Made by a program: the position numbers and the translations under genes. DNA of 64,000 bases. Origin: Athripsodes cinereus. Taxonomy: Eukaryota; Arthropoda; Insecta; Trichoptera; Leptoceridae. Of the stretch, positions 61,001 to 63,612 are shown piece by piece. The notes beneath the pieces are model-generated. The model was not told the origin of the DNA, did not search any database, and saw only the letters and a program-made list of their open reading frames with translations. Numbering within the stretch: the stretch's first letter is position 1; the number at the start of each line of letters is the position of its first letter. The stretch covers positions 17,461,237 to 17,525,236 of the forward strand of contig OX388307.1 of the NCBI GenBank assembly GCA_947579605.1, written 5' to 3'.

Positions 61001-61218
61001 AAATTATCATATATTTTTTGATAACCAAACCCCTTGGTGTGTTACAGCTCCAGCAATGTGTCCAGGAACGTGTTGCCAGTAAATGTGTAGATCTCCATAT
61101 TCAAGAAAGAGCGAGGCTAGGTGCATCTGGGAATGCGACCAACCCAGCAGTCACTGCCTCCTATCAGCGTAGAGCTGAAAAGTTACTCAAAGAAGAGCAT
61201 GCCTTTAAAATGTGCATT
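28045..61218 (+). CDS. Sin3A: Sin3A transcriptional corepressor scaffold, 19 coding exons, 3'-incomplete
   Basis: Nuclear scaffold that has no DNA binding of its own; it brings class I HDACs (Rpd3/HDAC1) to repressors through paired amphipathic helix (PAH) domains. Nineteen exons, each with GT/AG borders, join in frame into about 1,365 codons. PAH1 is at about residues 137-210 and PAH2 at 357-435. PAH3 is at 596-665, and the HDAC-interaction region at 733-948 ([27 protein letters not shown]). The PAH4-proximal block [15 protein letters not shown] follows, then the start of the conserved C-terminal region ([16 protein letters not shown]). The start ATG (AAGATGA) gives MKRVNVPR and follows an in-frame stop. 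Introns are short up to 35275, then expand to 9.3 and 11.4 kb through mobile elements. The C-terminal exons are beyond the window. Identification is from conserved blocks recalled from the metazoan family and is very secure. Confidence 0.96.
28359..28461 (+). CDS. Sin3A: Sin3A coding exon 2 (residues 32-66)
   Basis: Acceptor TTTACAG; Gln/Ser/His-rich N-terminal linker ([20 protein letters not shown]). Donor ATTG|GTAATT, leaving one base. Confidence 0.88.
28462..29083. other. Sin3A intron, no element identified
   Basis: Proximal part of the 1.7 kb intron between coding exons 2 and 3. Open frames here are short and lack motifs; AT-rich. Confidence 0.5.
29084..29200 (+). repeat. dispersed repeat 'B', partial copy
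   Basis: ACCATTGTGGTATATCTCAC and GTAGCCAGCAGACCAACTGC match the first half of the copy at 25972-26215 with scattered substitutions; ends after GGTGGGTGGCAAAG. Confidence 0.65.
29210..29832 (+). pseudogene. RTE-type retrotransposon 3' fragment
   Basis: The best frame, about 29670-29810, reads [20 protein letters not shown] then, after a stop, the terminal [13 protein letters not shown]; this is the R-W-D-I/IKEA...HDPQH ending of RTE ORF2. Upstream decayed frames (29301-29498) contain [17 protein letters not shown]. Several stops and frameshifts. Same family as the minus-strand fragment at 14703-15130. Confidence 0.6.
29928..30075 (-). repeat. tRNA-derived SINE, copy 3
   Basis: Matches copy 1 (719-850) closely from the T-run and AAAGATATATCTGGGTTTAT to CACCTGGTATCGAACAACGG; the B box has one change (GTTCGATACC context with GGTTCG to TGTTCG on the minus strand). 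Truncated before the tRNA 5' half. It ends about 85 bases upstream of Sin3A coding exon 3. Confidence 0.65.
30161..30291 (+). CDS. Sin3A: Sin3A coding exon 3 (residues 66-109)
   Basis: Acceptor CTTTGTAG; encodes [18 protein letters not shown] and a Pro/His linker. Donor AAG|GTAAAG, phase 0. Confidence 0.9.
30367..30560 (+). CDS. Sin3A: Sin3A coding exon 4 (residues 110-174, PAH1 first half)
   Basis: Acceptor TATTATAG. PAH1 begins at [17 protein letters not shown] and runs through [15 protein letters not shown]. Donor AGAG|GTGGGT with two bases left over. Confidence 0.95.
30834..30957 (+). CDS. Sin3A: Sin3A coding exon 5 (residues 174-215, PAH1 second half)
   Basis: Completes PAH1: [20 protein letters not shown], then [14 protein letters not shown]. 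These are the canonical helices 3-4 of the domain. Donor CAA|GTAAGT, phase 0. Confidence 0.95.
31023..31066. repeat. (CT)n microsatellite in Sin3A intron
   Basis: About 21 uninterrupted CT units (so GA on the minus strand), 66 bases after the coding exon 5 donor. Long pyrimidine runs far from the acceptor are probably neutral; could be polymorphic. Confidence 0.95.
31193..31380 (+). CDS. Sin3A: Sin3A coding exon 6 (residues 216-278)
   Basis: Linker between PAH1 and PAH2, rich in Ser/Gly/Pro/Gln ([18 protein letters not shown]). Donor CCAGG|GTAAAC. Confidence 0.9.
31774..32044 (+). CDS. Sin3A: Sin3A coding exon 7 (residues 278-368, start of PAH2)
   Basis: A low-complexity Ser/Pro/Ala stretch ([20 protein letters not shown]) precedes the first PAH2 helix, [12 protein letters not shown]. 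The domain is split exactly in this helix by the intron. Donor AAG|GTATCA. Confidence 0.93.
32135..32266 (+). CDS. Sin3A: Sin3A coding exon 8 (residues 369-412, PAH2)
   Basis: PAH2 continues: [20 protein letters not shown], then a charged [10 protein letters not shown] stretch and VYAQ. PAH2 is the main docking pocket for repressors such as Mad/Mxd in the family. Donor CAG|GTAAAT. Confidence 0.95.
32335..32418 (+). mobile_element. non-LTR 3' tail fragment in intron
   Basis: GGAAGATATTGCCTCCAGGCAATAAGCTCGCC hairpin (split: GATATTGCC / GGCAATAAGCTCGCC), then ATCAATAAAGTGTTCTTATT. It belongs to the same hairpin UTR family as 4785-4905. Confidence 0.6.
32636..32824 (+). CDS. Sin3A: Sin3A coding exon 9 (residues 413-475, end of PAH2)
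   Basis: [20 protein letters not shown] completes PAH2; the rest is a Ser/Gly/Asn linker. Donor CAG|GTAGGT, phase 0. Confidence 0.95.
32908..33187 (+). CDS. Sin3A: Sin3A coding exon 10 (residues 476-569, His-rich linker)
   Basis: A His/Ser-rich low-complexity linker, including [19 protein letters not shown], between PAH2 and PAH3. Donor AATAA|GTGAGT. Composition is typical of fast-evolving insect Sin3A linkers. Confidence 0.92.
33472..33628 (+). CDS. Sin3A: Sin3A coding exon 11 (residues 569-621, PAH3 first half)
   Basis: A basic [13 protein letters not shown] stretch (possible nuclear localisation signal) then PAH3: [20 protein letters not shown]. Donor ATTAG|GTAGAT. Confidence 0.95.
33820..34657 (+). 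CDS. Sin3A: Sin3A coding exon 12 (residues 621-900, PAH3 end and HDAC-interaction region)
   Basis: The largest exon, 838 bases. [20 protein letters not shown] closes PAH3. After a Pro/Gly linker the HDAC-interaction (Sin3_corepress) region starts at [19 protein letters not shown] and includes [30 protein letters not shown] and [15 protein letters not shown]. The single largest block of conservation in the gene. Donor AAAAG|GTAAAT. Confidence 0.97.
34766..34909 (+). CDS. Sin3A: Sin3A coding exon 13 (residues 901-948, end of HDAC-interaction region)
   Basis: [20 protein letters not shown] followed by [11 protein letters not shown], near-invariant in the family. Donor GAG|GTGAGC. Confidence 0.96.
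35011..35275 (+). CDS. Sin3A: Sin3A coding exon 14 (residues 949-1037)
   Basis: Variable Gly/Pro linker, then [20 protein letters not shown] and [12 protein letters not shown], the conserved block before the acidic region, ending DDERDD. Donor GATG|GTGTGT leaves one base. The next exon is 9.3 kb away. Confidence 0.94.
35345..35830. mobile_element. probable DNA-transposon-derived repeat
   Basis: Starts after the exon 14 donor with GAGGAAACAGACCGGCCGTT and contains CAAAAATAGTCCCCTGTTTT and TGGATAATACCGGTAGAGTC, a block I associate with a common lepidopteran repeat. No coding sequence. The right edge abuts the TIR at 35836. Assignment partly from memory, not from structure within the window. 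Confidence 0.35.
36898..37362 (+). mobile_element. RTE-like insertion with 10-bp target duplication
   Basis: ACCTACATAT at 36898-36907 and 37353-37362 flank the insert; the other duplication arm has the empty site (TACCTACATAATATATGCC on its complement). The insert begins with a perfect 16-bp hairpin (36912-36927 / 36932-36947, CATAAGTGACGGTACC with AGAA loop), then the coding tail, then (TAGA)n. Confidence 0.75.
36964..37305 (+). pseudogene. RTE-like ORF C-terminal fragment
   Basis: About 113 residues: [49 protein letters not shown] and [16 protein letters not shown]. Nearly identical to the end of the frame at 47216-48013, so the same lineage. 5' truncated; no RT remains. Confidence 0.8.
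37455..37685 (+). repeat. dispersed repeat 'B', copy in left arm
   Basis: ACACCATCATGGTATATACC to GTCGAGTGCTCCACGG, matching 25972-26215 throughout with many substitutions. Confidence 0.65.
37765..37915 (-). pseudogene. RTE-like tail within duplication arm
   Basis: The minus strand reads [20 protein letters not shown], the C-terminal block of the RTE-like family. Its counterpart in the right arm is at about 59120-59260 on the + strand. Confidence 0.65.
38085..38170 (-). repeat. dispersed repeat 'B' fragment
   Basis: GAAGCACTCGGTAG and TTCGAGTGTCTTGCAAAAAG match the minus-orientation copy at 59466-59530. Confidence 0.4.
38295..38475 (+). repeat. DIRS left inverted terminal repeat
   Basis: From TATTATATATCCGTTCTACG; after the first 13 bases it equals the complement of the right ITR (42008-42170) without a mismatch. 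The outer part is complemented in the ICR. Confidence 0.9.
38776..39705 (+). CDS. DIRS gag-like protein
   Basis: A 309-residue frame from an ATG in good context (CAACCATGG). It is acidic near the N-terminus ([15 protein letters not shown]) with Ala/Gly/Thr-rich linker and then helical, Gln/Leu-rich sequence ([20 protein letters not shown]), as in gag-like ORF1 proteins of DIRS elements. No zinc knuckle was seen. The frame ends shortly after the apparent deletion junction (about 39660-39680), so its last about 15 residues may be out-of-frame RT sequence. Confidence 0.75.
   Translation: MEQDYEAGYSSEDERVPRGVAADPRVDALIDQVRILTDHIIGGRQSVPQGTSGTDTSAGPRAGTSTAPVNAGSFGVQLELPGVVTPAKLDLGGFVTVAKEPLIPPSEEADIQVLTEIQMLGKENWEDIRYLEAQKPYLSKPGFVECTTNDDLKRYDRDVRLAQTERTLAAVTKALIRQKQALTQSLQEIIDWAAKPGTSVDSTALFQKFSEAFGAGSSHSTISKDVLQMVCGKRTECVKLRREAILRNIPDSALETKLRKIPPSLQHLFEASQADRLQLSEPSTSAHAQQLQIPRGQNKRLLQSGSYKI
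39672..40895 (+). pseudogene. DIRS RT remnant and RNase H
   Basis: The frame opens with [16 protein letters not shown] and then [15 protein letters not shown], the RT thumb of DIRS/Ngaro proteins, then [16 protein letters not shown]. RNase H follows with catalytic residues visible: [15 protein letters not shown] (D), [12 protein letters not shown] (E), [10 protein letters not shown] (D) and [15 protein letters not shown] (D). The RT palm with its YxDD box is absent, lost in a deletion that fuses gag to the thumb. Downstream '[16 protein letters not shown]...LIDLFASE' is the usual DIRS linker to the recombinase. Confidence 0.85.
40896..41835 (+). pseudogene. DIRS tyrosine recombinase, frameshifted
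   Basis: N-terminal core-binding part ([29 protein letters not shown]) ends at a stop at 41144-41146; the catalytic part continues in another frame from about 41130 ([14 protein letters not shown]). Catalytic landmarks: [19 protein letters not shown] (box with the first Arg), [11 protein letters not shown] (second Arg; the preceding His is replaced by Gly) and NTFSLFYRK (nucleophile Tyr). One 1-2 nt indel near 41125 breaks the gene, and the His change may affect activity. Confidence 0.85.
41879..41974. repeat. DIRS internal complementary region
   Basis: Left half (to about 41918) is complementary to the outer left ITR; right half (about 41914-41974) to the outer right ITR, meeting at ATATAATATGATAAT. 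It templates rolling or circular completion of ends in the DIRS model. Confidence 0.88.
42000..42220 (-). repeat. DIRS right inverted terminal repeat
   Basis: From AAAATGGCGGCTCAATAAAT (42008) to CCTTTGAGAG complement at 42150-42170, identical to the left ITR; the outer part (ATTTTATTGGTAGGTAAAAT ... TATTAT) is specific to this side and complemented in the ICR. Confidence 0.9.
42470..42598 (-). mobile_element. non-LTR 3' UTR, hairpin family
   Basis: Complement reads GTTGGAAGACATCGCATTTT, AGCGATAAACTCGCCCTCTG, TACATTGAATTGTATAAATT and an AAATAA tail complement. Over 90 percent like 21000-21118 by eye. Confidence 0.75.
42600..43430. other. no gene seen
   Basis: AT-rich intronic DNA. An ATG-ATGG-GGTGAGT near 42993-43008 looks like a start plus donor but does not fit the frame of the next exon. 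Confidence 0.4.
43858..44312 (-). pseudogene. YqaJ-type nuclease fragment (mobile-element origin likely)
   Basis: The minus strand encodes [20 protein letters not shown] then VEVKCPYKI, the D...ExK core of YqaJ/lambda-exonuclease-like nucleases, followed by [20 protein letters not shown] and ERKLFWQ-type sequence ([20 protein letters not shown]). Such nucleases accompany a transposase in some animal DNA transposons (ISL2EU type) and occur in large DNA elements. The N-terminal part is missing. It ends 183 bases outside the TIR at 43672, so membership in that element is not shown. Confidence 0.7.
44330..44460. other. GC-rich intronic block
   Basis: A short GC-rich stretch (GTGCCGGGGGGTGCGGGCGG) with a CACACA run, unlike the AT-rich surroundings, directly upstream of Sin3A coding exon 15. 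No frame or RNA motif recognised. Confidence 0.4.
44553..44831 (+). CDS. Sin3A: Sin3A coding exon 15 (residues 1037-1130, acidic region)
   Basis: Acceptor TTGATTTTAG. Acidic, Ser/Lys-rich: [20 protein letters not shown], then [17 protein letters not shown] (MIKQE resembles a SUMO consensus, IKQE). In the family this acidic segment separates the HDAC region from the C-terminal domain. Donor GAAG|GTATGT. Confidence 0.9.
44832..45724. other. Sin3A intron, no element identified
   Basis: AT-rich with a less AT-rich tract at 45060-45190 (CACTTAGCACTCAGGCCCAC) that may be an old repeat. No coding frame. Confidence 0.4.
45725..45894 (+). CDS. Sin3A: Sin3A coding exon 16 (residues 1130-1186)
   Basis: Acceptor TTTTACTGTCAG. 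Basic/Ser-rich then [17 protein letters not shown] (IKVEP is another SUMO-type motif) and ending LHKDK. Donor AAG|GTAAAA, phase 0. The following intron is 11.4 kb. Confidence 0.88.
45895..46719. other. intronic DNA with possible repeat
   Basis: A GC-richer tract at 46330-46570 has, on the minus strand, GGTTCAAACCTCC, close to a pol III B box, but no tRNA-like body or second copy was found. Otherwise AT-rich. Confidence 0.35.
46710..48030 (+). mobile_element. 5'-truncated RTE-like retrotransposon
   Basis: Begins in the RT domain ([14 protein letters not shown]) and runs to the ORF end followed by GGCGTGAGGG(TATAG)n. It is the longest + strand copy of the family also found at 6511-7822, 36908-37352 and 63052-63310. 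Confidence 0.8.
46735..48013 (+). pseudogene. RTE-like reverse transcriptase, one frameshift
   Basis: First frame (46735-47253) carries [37 protein letters not shown] and [10 protein letters not shown] (intact catalytic YADD). A single-base indel near 47238 shifts to the second frame (to 48013), which keeps [52 protein letters not shown] and [15 protein letters not shown]. No endonuclease because of 5' truncation. Apart from the indel it is well preserved, so it is fairly young. Confidence 0.85.
48130..48142. repeat. target site duplication of full-length non-LTR element, 3' side
   Basis: ACCTGTAGGTATT, identical to 55777-55789. Confidence 0.85.
48219..48895 (-). pseudogene. ORF2 C-terminal part: RNase H second half and Cys/His tail
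   Basis: Minus-strand frame: [18 protein letters not shown] (RNase H Asp), [20 protein letters not shown] (His and Asp blocks) and a zinc-type tail [20 protein letters not shown], stop at 48219-48221. It is the continuation of the frame at 50827-51640 beyond the nested insertion. Confidence 0.85.
48905..49190 (+). pseudogene. nested element RT, first frame
   Basis: Encodes [20 protein letters not shown] (RT motif A) and [20 protein letters not shown] (motif B) then shifts frame at the duplication boundary. 5' truncated, no endonuclease. Confidence 0.8.
49021..49359 (+). repeat. 170-bp perfect tandem duplication in RT
   Basis: 49021-49190 and 49191-49359 agree at every one of 169 bases, starting TCCTTTGCTTGGGTGGTTTG. 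The period (170) is not a multiple of 3, so it frameshifts the RT. Identity of the copies shows a very recent event or an assembly artefact. Confidence 0.95.
49195..50211 (+). pseudogene. nested element RT, second frame to C-terminus
   Basis: The 338-residue frame repeats motif B and adds [14 protein letters not shown] (catalytic ADD box), [22 protein letters not shown] thumb ([12 protein letters not shown]), [16 protein letters not shown] and the C-terminal [14 protein letters not shown]. Intact to its stop, in contrast to the frameshift upstream. Confidence 0.85.
50827..51640 (-). pseudogene. ORF2 middle part: RT thumb to RNase H start
   Basis: Minus-strand frame from the homopolymer shift near 51650 reads [43 protein letters not shown] and [18 protein letters not shown] (first RNase H Asp), ICAYEN at the nested insertion. 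Continues in 48219-48895. Confidence 0.85.
51641..53780 (-). CDS. ORF2 N-terminal part: APE endonuclease and RT
   Basis: ATG at 53780 (complement) gives [23 protein letters not shown]-type endonuclease: [10 protein letters not shown] (catalytic Glu), [13 protein letters not shown] (Asp/Asn) and [10 protein letters not shown] (Asp-His). [36 protein letters not shown] (motif A), [20 protein letters not shown] and [12 protein letters not shown] (catalytic YADD). About 713 residues are open. A run of seven A (about 51649-51655 complement) has lost one base and puts the frame into a stop, so this copy is inactive. Confidence 0.9.
53822..55282 (-). pseudogene. ORF1 with one in-frame stop (DUF4780-like)
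   Basis: From ATG at 55282, an acidic N-terminus ([18 protein letters not shown]), then [17 protein letters not shown] and [20 protein letters not shown] to [20 protein letters not shown], which resembles the DUF4780 domain found in ORF1 of several insect non-LTR elements. A TAA at 54362-54364 interrupts it; the same frame continues [14 protein letters not shown] for another about 180 residues (to 53822). One base change explains the stop. No zinc knuckle was seen. Confidence 0.75.
55283..55776 (-). promoter_or_regulatory. 5' UTR/internal promoter region of the non-LTR element
   Basis: About 490 bases between the 5' target duplication and ORF1, less AT-rich than the surrounding intron, with no frame. 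Full-length non-LTR elements carry an internal promoter here; the specific sites are not visible to me. Confidence 0.55.
55777..55789. repeat. target site duplication of full-length non-LTR element, 5' side
   Basis: ACCTGTAGGTATT, identical to 48130-48142. Confidence 0.85.
56557..56654. repeat. 44-bp-arm hairpin
   Basis: Arms 56557-56600 and 56611-56654 are reverse complements with about four differences around a 10-base loop; sequence begins GAAAGGCAAAAATTACTAAG. MITE-like foldback. Confidence 0.75.
56945..57035 (-). repeat. dispersed repeat 'B', decayed copy
   Basis: GACACAGAAAGAACAACTTG...GTTTCTACCGGCTACCC matches the inverted copy at 59550-59620 (AACACGGAGAGAACAGTTTG). Confidence 0.45.
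57273..57468 (+). CDS. Sin3A: Sin3A coding exon 17 (residues 1187-1252)
   Basis: Acceptor TTTCATGTTAAG after a long T run. Encodes [20 protein letters not shown] and [15 protein letters not shown], the conserved start of the Sin3 C-terminal region. Phase 0 agrees with the donor at 45895, so no exon need be missing, though a small exon in the 11.4 kb intron cannot be ruled out. Donor GACA|GTAAGT. Confidence 0.9.
57569..57738 (+). CDS. Sin3A: Sin3A coding exon 18 (residues 1252-1308)
   Basis: [40 protein letters not shown] and KIVSSAVRQ, matching the C-terminal region consensus (M-R-LLDGN---YED-LREMF-IHA). Donor CAG|GTAAAA. Confidence 0.96.
57739..58068. other. Sin3A intron, no element seen
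   Basis: Start of the 3.3 kb intron between coding exons 18 and 19; AT-rich, no frame. Confidence 0.5.
58069..58584. mobile_element. MITE with about 20-bp inverted ends
   Basis: GGTGTTAACATTTGGCGAAT on the left and the complement of ATTCGCCAGATGTGAACACC on the right (two differences). The 516-bp interior is GC-richer than the intron and non-coding. Superfamily not clear. Confidence 0.6.
58834..58884 (+). pseudogene. non-LTR tail scrap
   Basis: Encodes [16 protein letters not shown] and a stop; the same 46-base block is found inverted at 4309-4354. Probably a 3' relic of that RT family. Confidence 0.5.
59188..59372 (+). repeat. 95-bp tandem duplication
   Basis: GAAAGAAGTATGTAATAATA ... GTGAGGGTATAGTATAATAT is present at 59188-59282 and again at 59283-59372 with one or two differences. 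It covers the RTE-like C-terminus and tail and is absent from the left arm. Confidence 0.85.
59450..59640 (-). repeat. dispersed repeat 'B', inverted copy
   Basis: Complement begins near ACAATCCCATCATGGCATAT and ends near GTCAAGTGCTTCACG, matching 37455-37685. Confidence 0.65.
59800..60364. mobile_element. pogo-like MITE in right arm
   Basis: Flanked by TA (59798-59799, 60365-60366). Left end CAGTGAAACCTCTATCTATC and right complement CAGTGAAATTATATTATTAT share CAGTGAAA and a following ATCG block. Inside, ATGGATGCG(G/A) and GGGAAAACAAT repeat near both ends. Non-coding. Confidence 0.65.
60773..61047. other. Sin3A intron end
   Basis: AT-rich; leads to the acceptor GTGTTACAG (AG 61046-61047). 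No element seen. Confidence 0.5.
61048..61218 (+). CDS. Sin3A: Sin3A coding exon 19 (residues 1309-1365), last in window
   Basis: [20 protein letters not shown], then [20 protein letters not shown] and AFKMCI, matching the family block YQRKAEQLM-DENCFKL. Donor ATT|GTAAGT, phase 0, so the gene continues beyond 64 kb or the next exon lies outside this window. Confidence 0.95.
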
Positions 61219-61439
61219 GTAAGTACATAATTGTTTTATTAAGATGTTAATATTGAGGACATTATTCAACCTTCCTATAAATTGGGCTGAATTTAATATC
61301 CTAGTTTTAACTACAATGAAGTGCCAGATTTGACCCCTTTGGGCAGATACTATGGGTACTTGGACCTTTATTTTATCAAGTTCGTCAATGGTTGTCATTT
61401 GTTGCAGACATAATTTGAATATCAATTGTCAATTTCTAC

Positions 61440-61700
61440 TCTGTATTGTGTAGTATAAATTCTGTGTGGGGCCCTGCTGGATACCTCTGCGTTGTCTTGT
61501 ATTCAGATTTAATGCAGTACACCAGAGAAGGCGGTCCGTAATTCCCTCGGAACACTTCCCTAGGGGGAACACTTCCCTAGGGGGAACATTGAAGTTTGCT
61601 GGTGTGAATGATGGTATGGAGTTGCCACCTGGTTGCACTATATTTGCATACCCTGACGATGCTTTTTTATTACTCTTTGAGATACGAGGAGTATAATTTT
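61440..61700 (+). pseudogene. R1-like RT scrap
   Basis: Frame reads NDGMELPPGCTIFAYPDDAF, the L-LP-G--I-AYADD box of R1-group RTs with Ala changed to Pro (AYPDD). A 17-bp tandem duplication (about 61551-61584, GGAACACTTCCCTAGGG) lies in it. Upstream motif B is not recognisable. Inactive fragment in the last Sin3A intron of the window. Confidence 0.5.
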
Positions 61701-62065
61701 AAAGCCAATTTAGCATTGCGATAGATCACATCTTGATGTGGGACAGGGTGAACAGACTTGTTTTTCCACCAAGCAAGTGATGCTTGAGAAACTAAGGCAT
61801 TTTTGATGTTTATATATCTGTGGGTATCTCGTTGAGAGCTACTGTGCTAACCGGGTTCATCCCCACCTGATGTGGGGAAGTCTTAAGGTTGATTTTGCCT
61901 ATTGTGATGGAGGTGCATATAGTGAGGTCATTTTTCTCGTTGTGTCGTCCTGTCTCTTTTGGTGGAGGGTAGGTTTAGAAAGTGTGGTGTAGACTTGTAA
62001 TCTTTTATTTATAGTTCTAGCCTATGTAGATGACAATATTTCACGTGTCTCAGTGTTACTACTAC
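61701..62065. other. unassigned repeat-like DNA
   Basis: Mixed composition, contains two ATCTTGATGTGGG/ACCTGATGTGGGG-type direct repeats (about 61731 and 61868). No frame or family recognised. Confidence 0.3.
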
Positions 62066-62215
62066 TTACGGCCGGTCTCAATAAGCGATCTATCTCCGAA
62101 CTTTTGTTAAAAATTGATCTATCTTTACGTTTTTCCATTTCAATAAACATAGCTGAGATAGAATCGTTATCCAAATTCTCTATCTATCTCTCGGAGTGCT
62201 GCGAGTTATATAATG

Positions 62216-62443
62216 CAGTGTTCCGCAAAGCGTGTGGCGCGGCACACTGGTGTACCGTGGTCATCAGTTTGTGTGCCGAGGGAAAAAAGTCAAGGTTTTG
62301 TGAAAATAACACACCTAAAAATAGCTGGAAGCTATAAGAGCGAGATGCTTTGTTAAATAAACATTGCTTTTTTCTTTGGTGTACCTCTAAAATTTCTTGA
62401 TTTGATAGGTGTACCTTGAACACAAAAAGTTTGCGGAACACTG
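62216..62443. mobile_element. hAT-like MITE
   Basis: Perfect 14-bp inverted ends CAGTGTTCCGCAAA (62216-62229, complement 62430-62443); flanking octamers ATATAATG (62208-62215) and ATTTAATG (62444-62451) agree at 7 of 8 bases, the hAT target size. Interior contains GTGTACC/GGTGTACC pairs and no gene. It is inserted in the Harbinger-like element. Confidence 0.85.
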
Positions 62444-62579
62444 ATTTAATGTATGGAAATCAACGAAAATGCGTTTCAATATCCTATCTCTAGTTGTTCG
62501 TCGTATCCAAGGTGACAAATTTTTGTATGGTTTTGTTATCCCCGGACTTTGACAGATAAGTTCCGTTTGACAGTGTAGT

Positions 62580-62682
62580 TTATGCAGCTATTCCTGTCCA
62601 CTGCTGAACATAAGCCTCCCCCATATCTCAGGCATCTCTGTCCTAGGCTTTCTGCAACCAGTCACTAGCGATTCTTTGACTT
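62580..62682 (-). repeat. dispersed LINE-derived fragment
   Basis: TCCACTGCTGAACATAAGCC and TCCCCCATATCTCAGGCATC resemble a widely dispersed insect retroposon end (CACTGCTGGACATAGGCCTC type). Recognised from memory; no second copy in the window. Confidence 0.4.
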
Positions 62683-63051
62683 TAAGAGGTTGTGGTAAAA
62701 TAAAAAAATGTTTTCAAGCGACGAAAGCGATTAAGAATTATTCGAAGCTGGAGTATATTTTGATTATATATAAAATTCTCATGTCGCAGCGTTTGTTACC
62801 ATATTCCTCTGAAATGACGACATATTTTGATGAAATTTTGTGAGCTTATCGGTTAGATCTGAGAATTGGCCAACATCTATTTTCATATCATTAAAAGCTA
62901 AGGGTGGTCCACCCCGAATTTTTTTATTTTATTTTTTTGACAAATTTTATATTTTTATTTTTTATATGGCGAGTCATTAAAAAATACATACAGCACTAAA
63001 TTTTCACCCTTCTACCATCAACACCTATTTTTTAATAGCGATATAAGTATA

Positions 63052-63320
63052 TGGCAATGACAAAAAGGATATACTTGTCTGAAAGAAAGGGTGTGAGCAA
63101 GCGCGGGCGTCCGAGAACTACGTGGATCAAATTCTCAAGGACGGCCGCGTGTTCAGTAAGAGGTACTGACTTGCGTGTATGAGAAACTGTATGAATGTGG
63201 AGGAAGCGAAGGAAGTGTGTAAAGATAGATCTGTTTGGCGTTCCGTTCTCTCTGCCTACCCCACTTGGGACACGGCGTGAGGGCCGTGAGGTTATAGTAT
63301 AGTATGGTAGTATAATGTAT
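63052..63320 (+). pseudogene. RTE-like 3' tail fragment
   Basis: [20 protein letters not shown], then a deletion of the LDHVD-encoding bases, then (frameshifted) [20 protein letters not shown] and GGCGTGAGGG with a (TATAG)n tail. Same family as 46710-48030. Confidence 0.75.
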
Positions 63321-63399
63321 AAATATGGCAAAACATCGTGTTTCTTAAAACCTTGGTCGCGCATATAATCATTTTTAGTAGTACATATTAGTAAAGTTT

Positions 63400-63540
63400 T
63401 TTAATAATTTTTAAAATGAAACACGAAATATAAGTATTCCACTATTGACTTTATTTATTTTTGCGAGCCGGCTTGCAAAAATAAATAAAGTCAATAGTGG
63501 AATAACTATAATATCGTGTTTCATTTTAAAGATTATTAAA
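63400..63540. repeat. 65-bp-arm hairpin
   Basis: Arms 63400-63464 and 63475-63540 are reverse complements with about five differences around the loop GAGCCGGCTT. Outer bases TTTAATAATTTTTAAAATGA; inner bases TTTATTTATTTTTGC. Confidence 0.8.
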
Positions 63541-63612
63541 ATGAACTTCCACCAAGAACCGTCGGTCGATAAATTAAACTTTGTTAAGTTTTTTGACTCC
63601 AAACATTCGTAA
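63541..63612 (+). repeat. ATG-NFHQ motif, copy 2
   Basis: Starts immediately after the hairpin with ATGAACTTCCACCAAGAACC and reads MNFHQEPSVDKLNFVKFFDS before a stop. Copy 1 (about 8502) reads MNFHQVPSVENINFI. Shared ATG position and codon-third-base differences are consistent with past coding constraint, but two copies cannot prove it. Confidence 0.45.
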
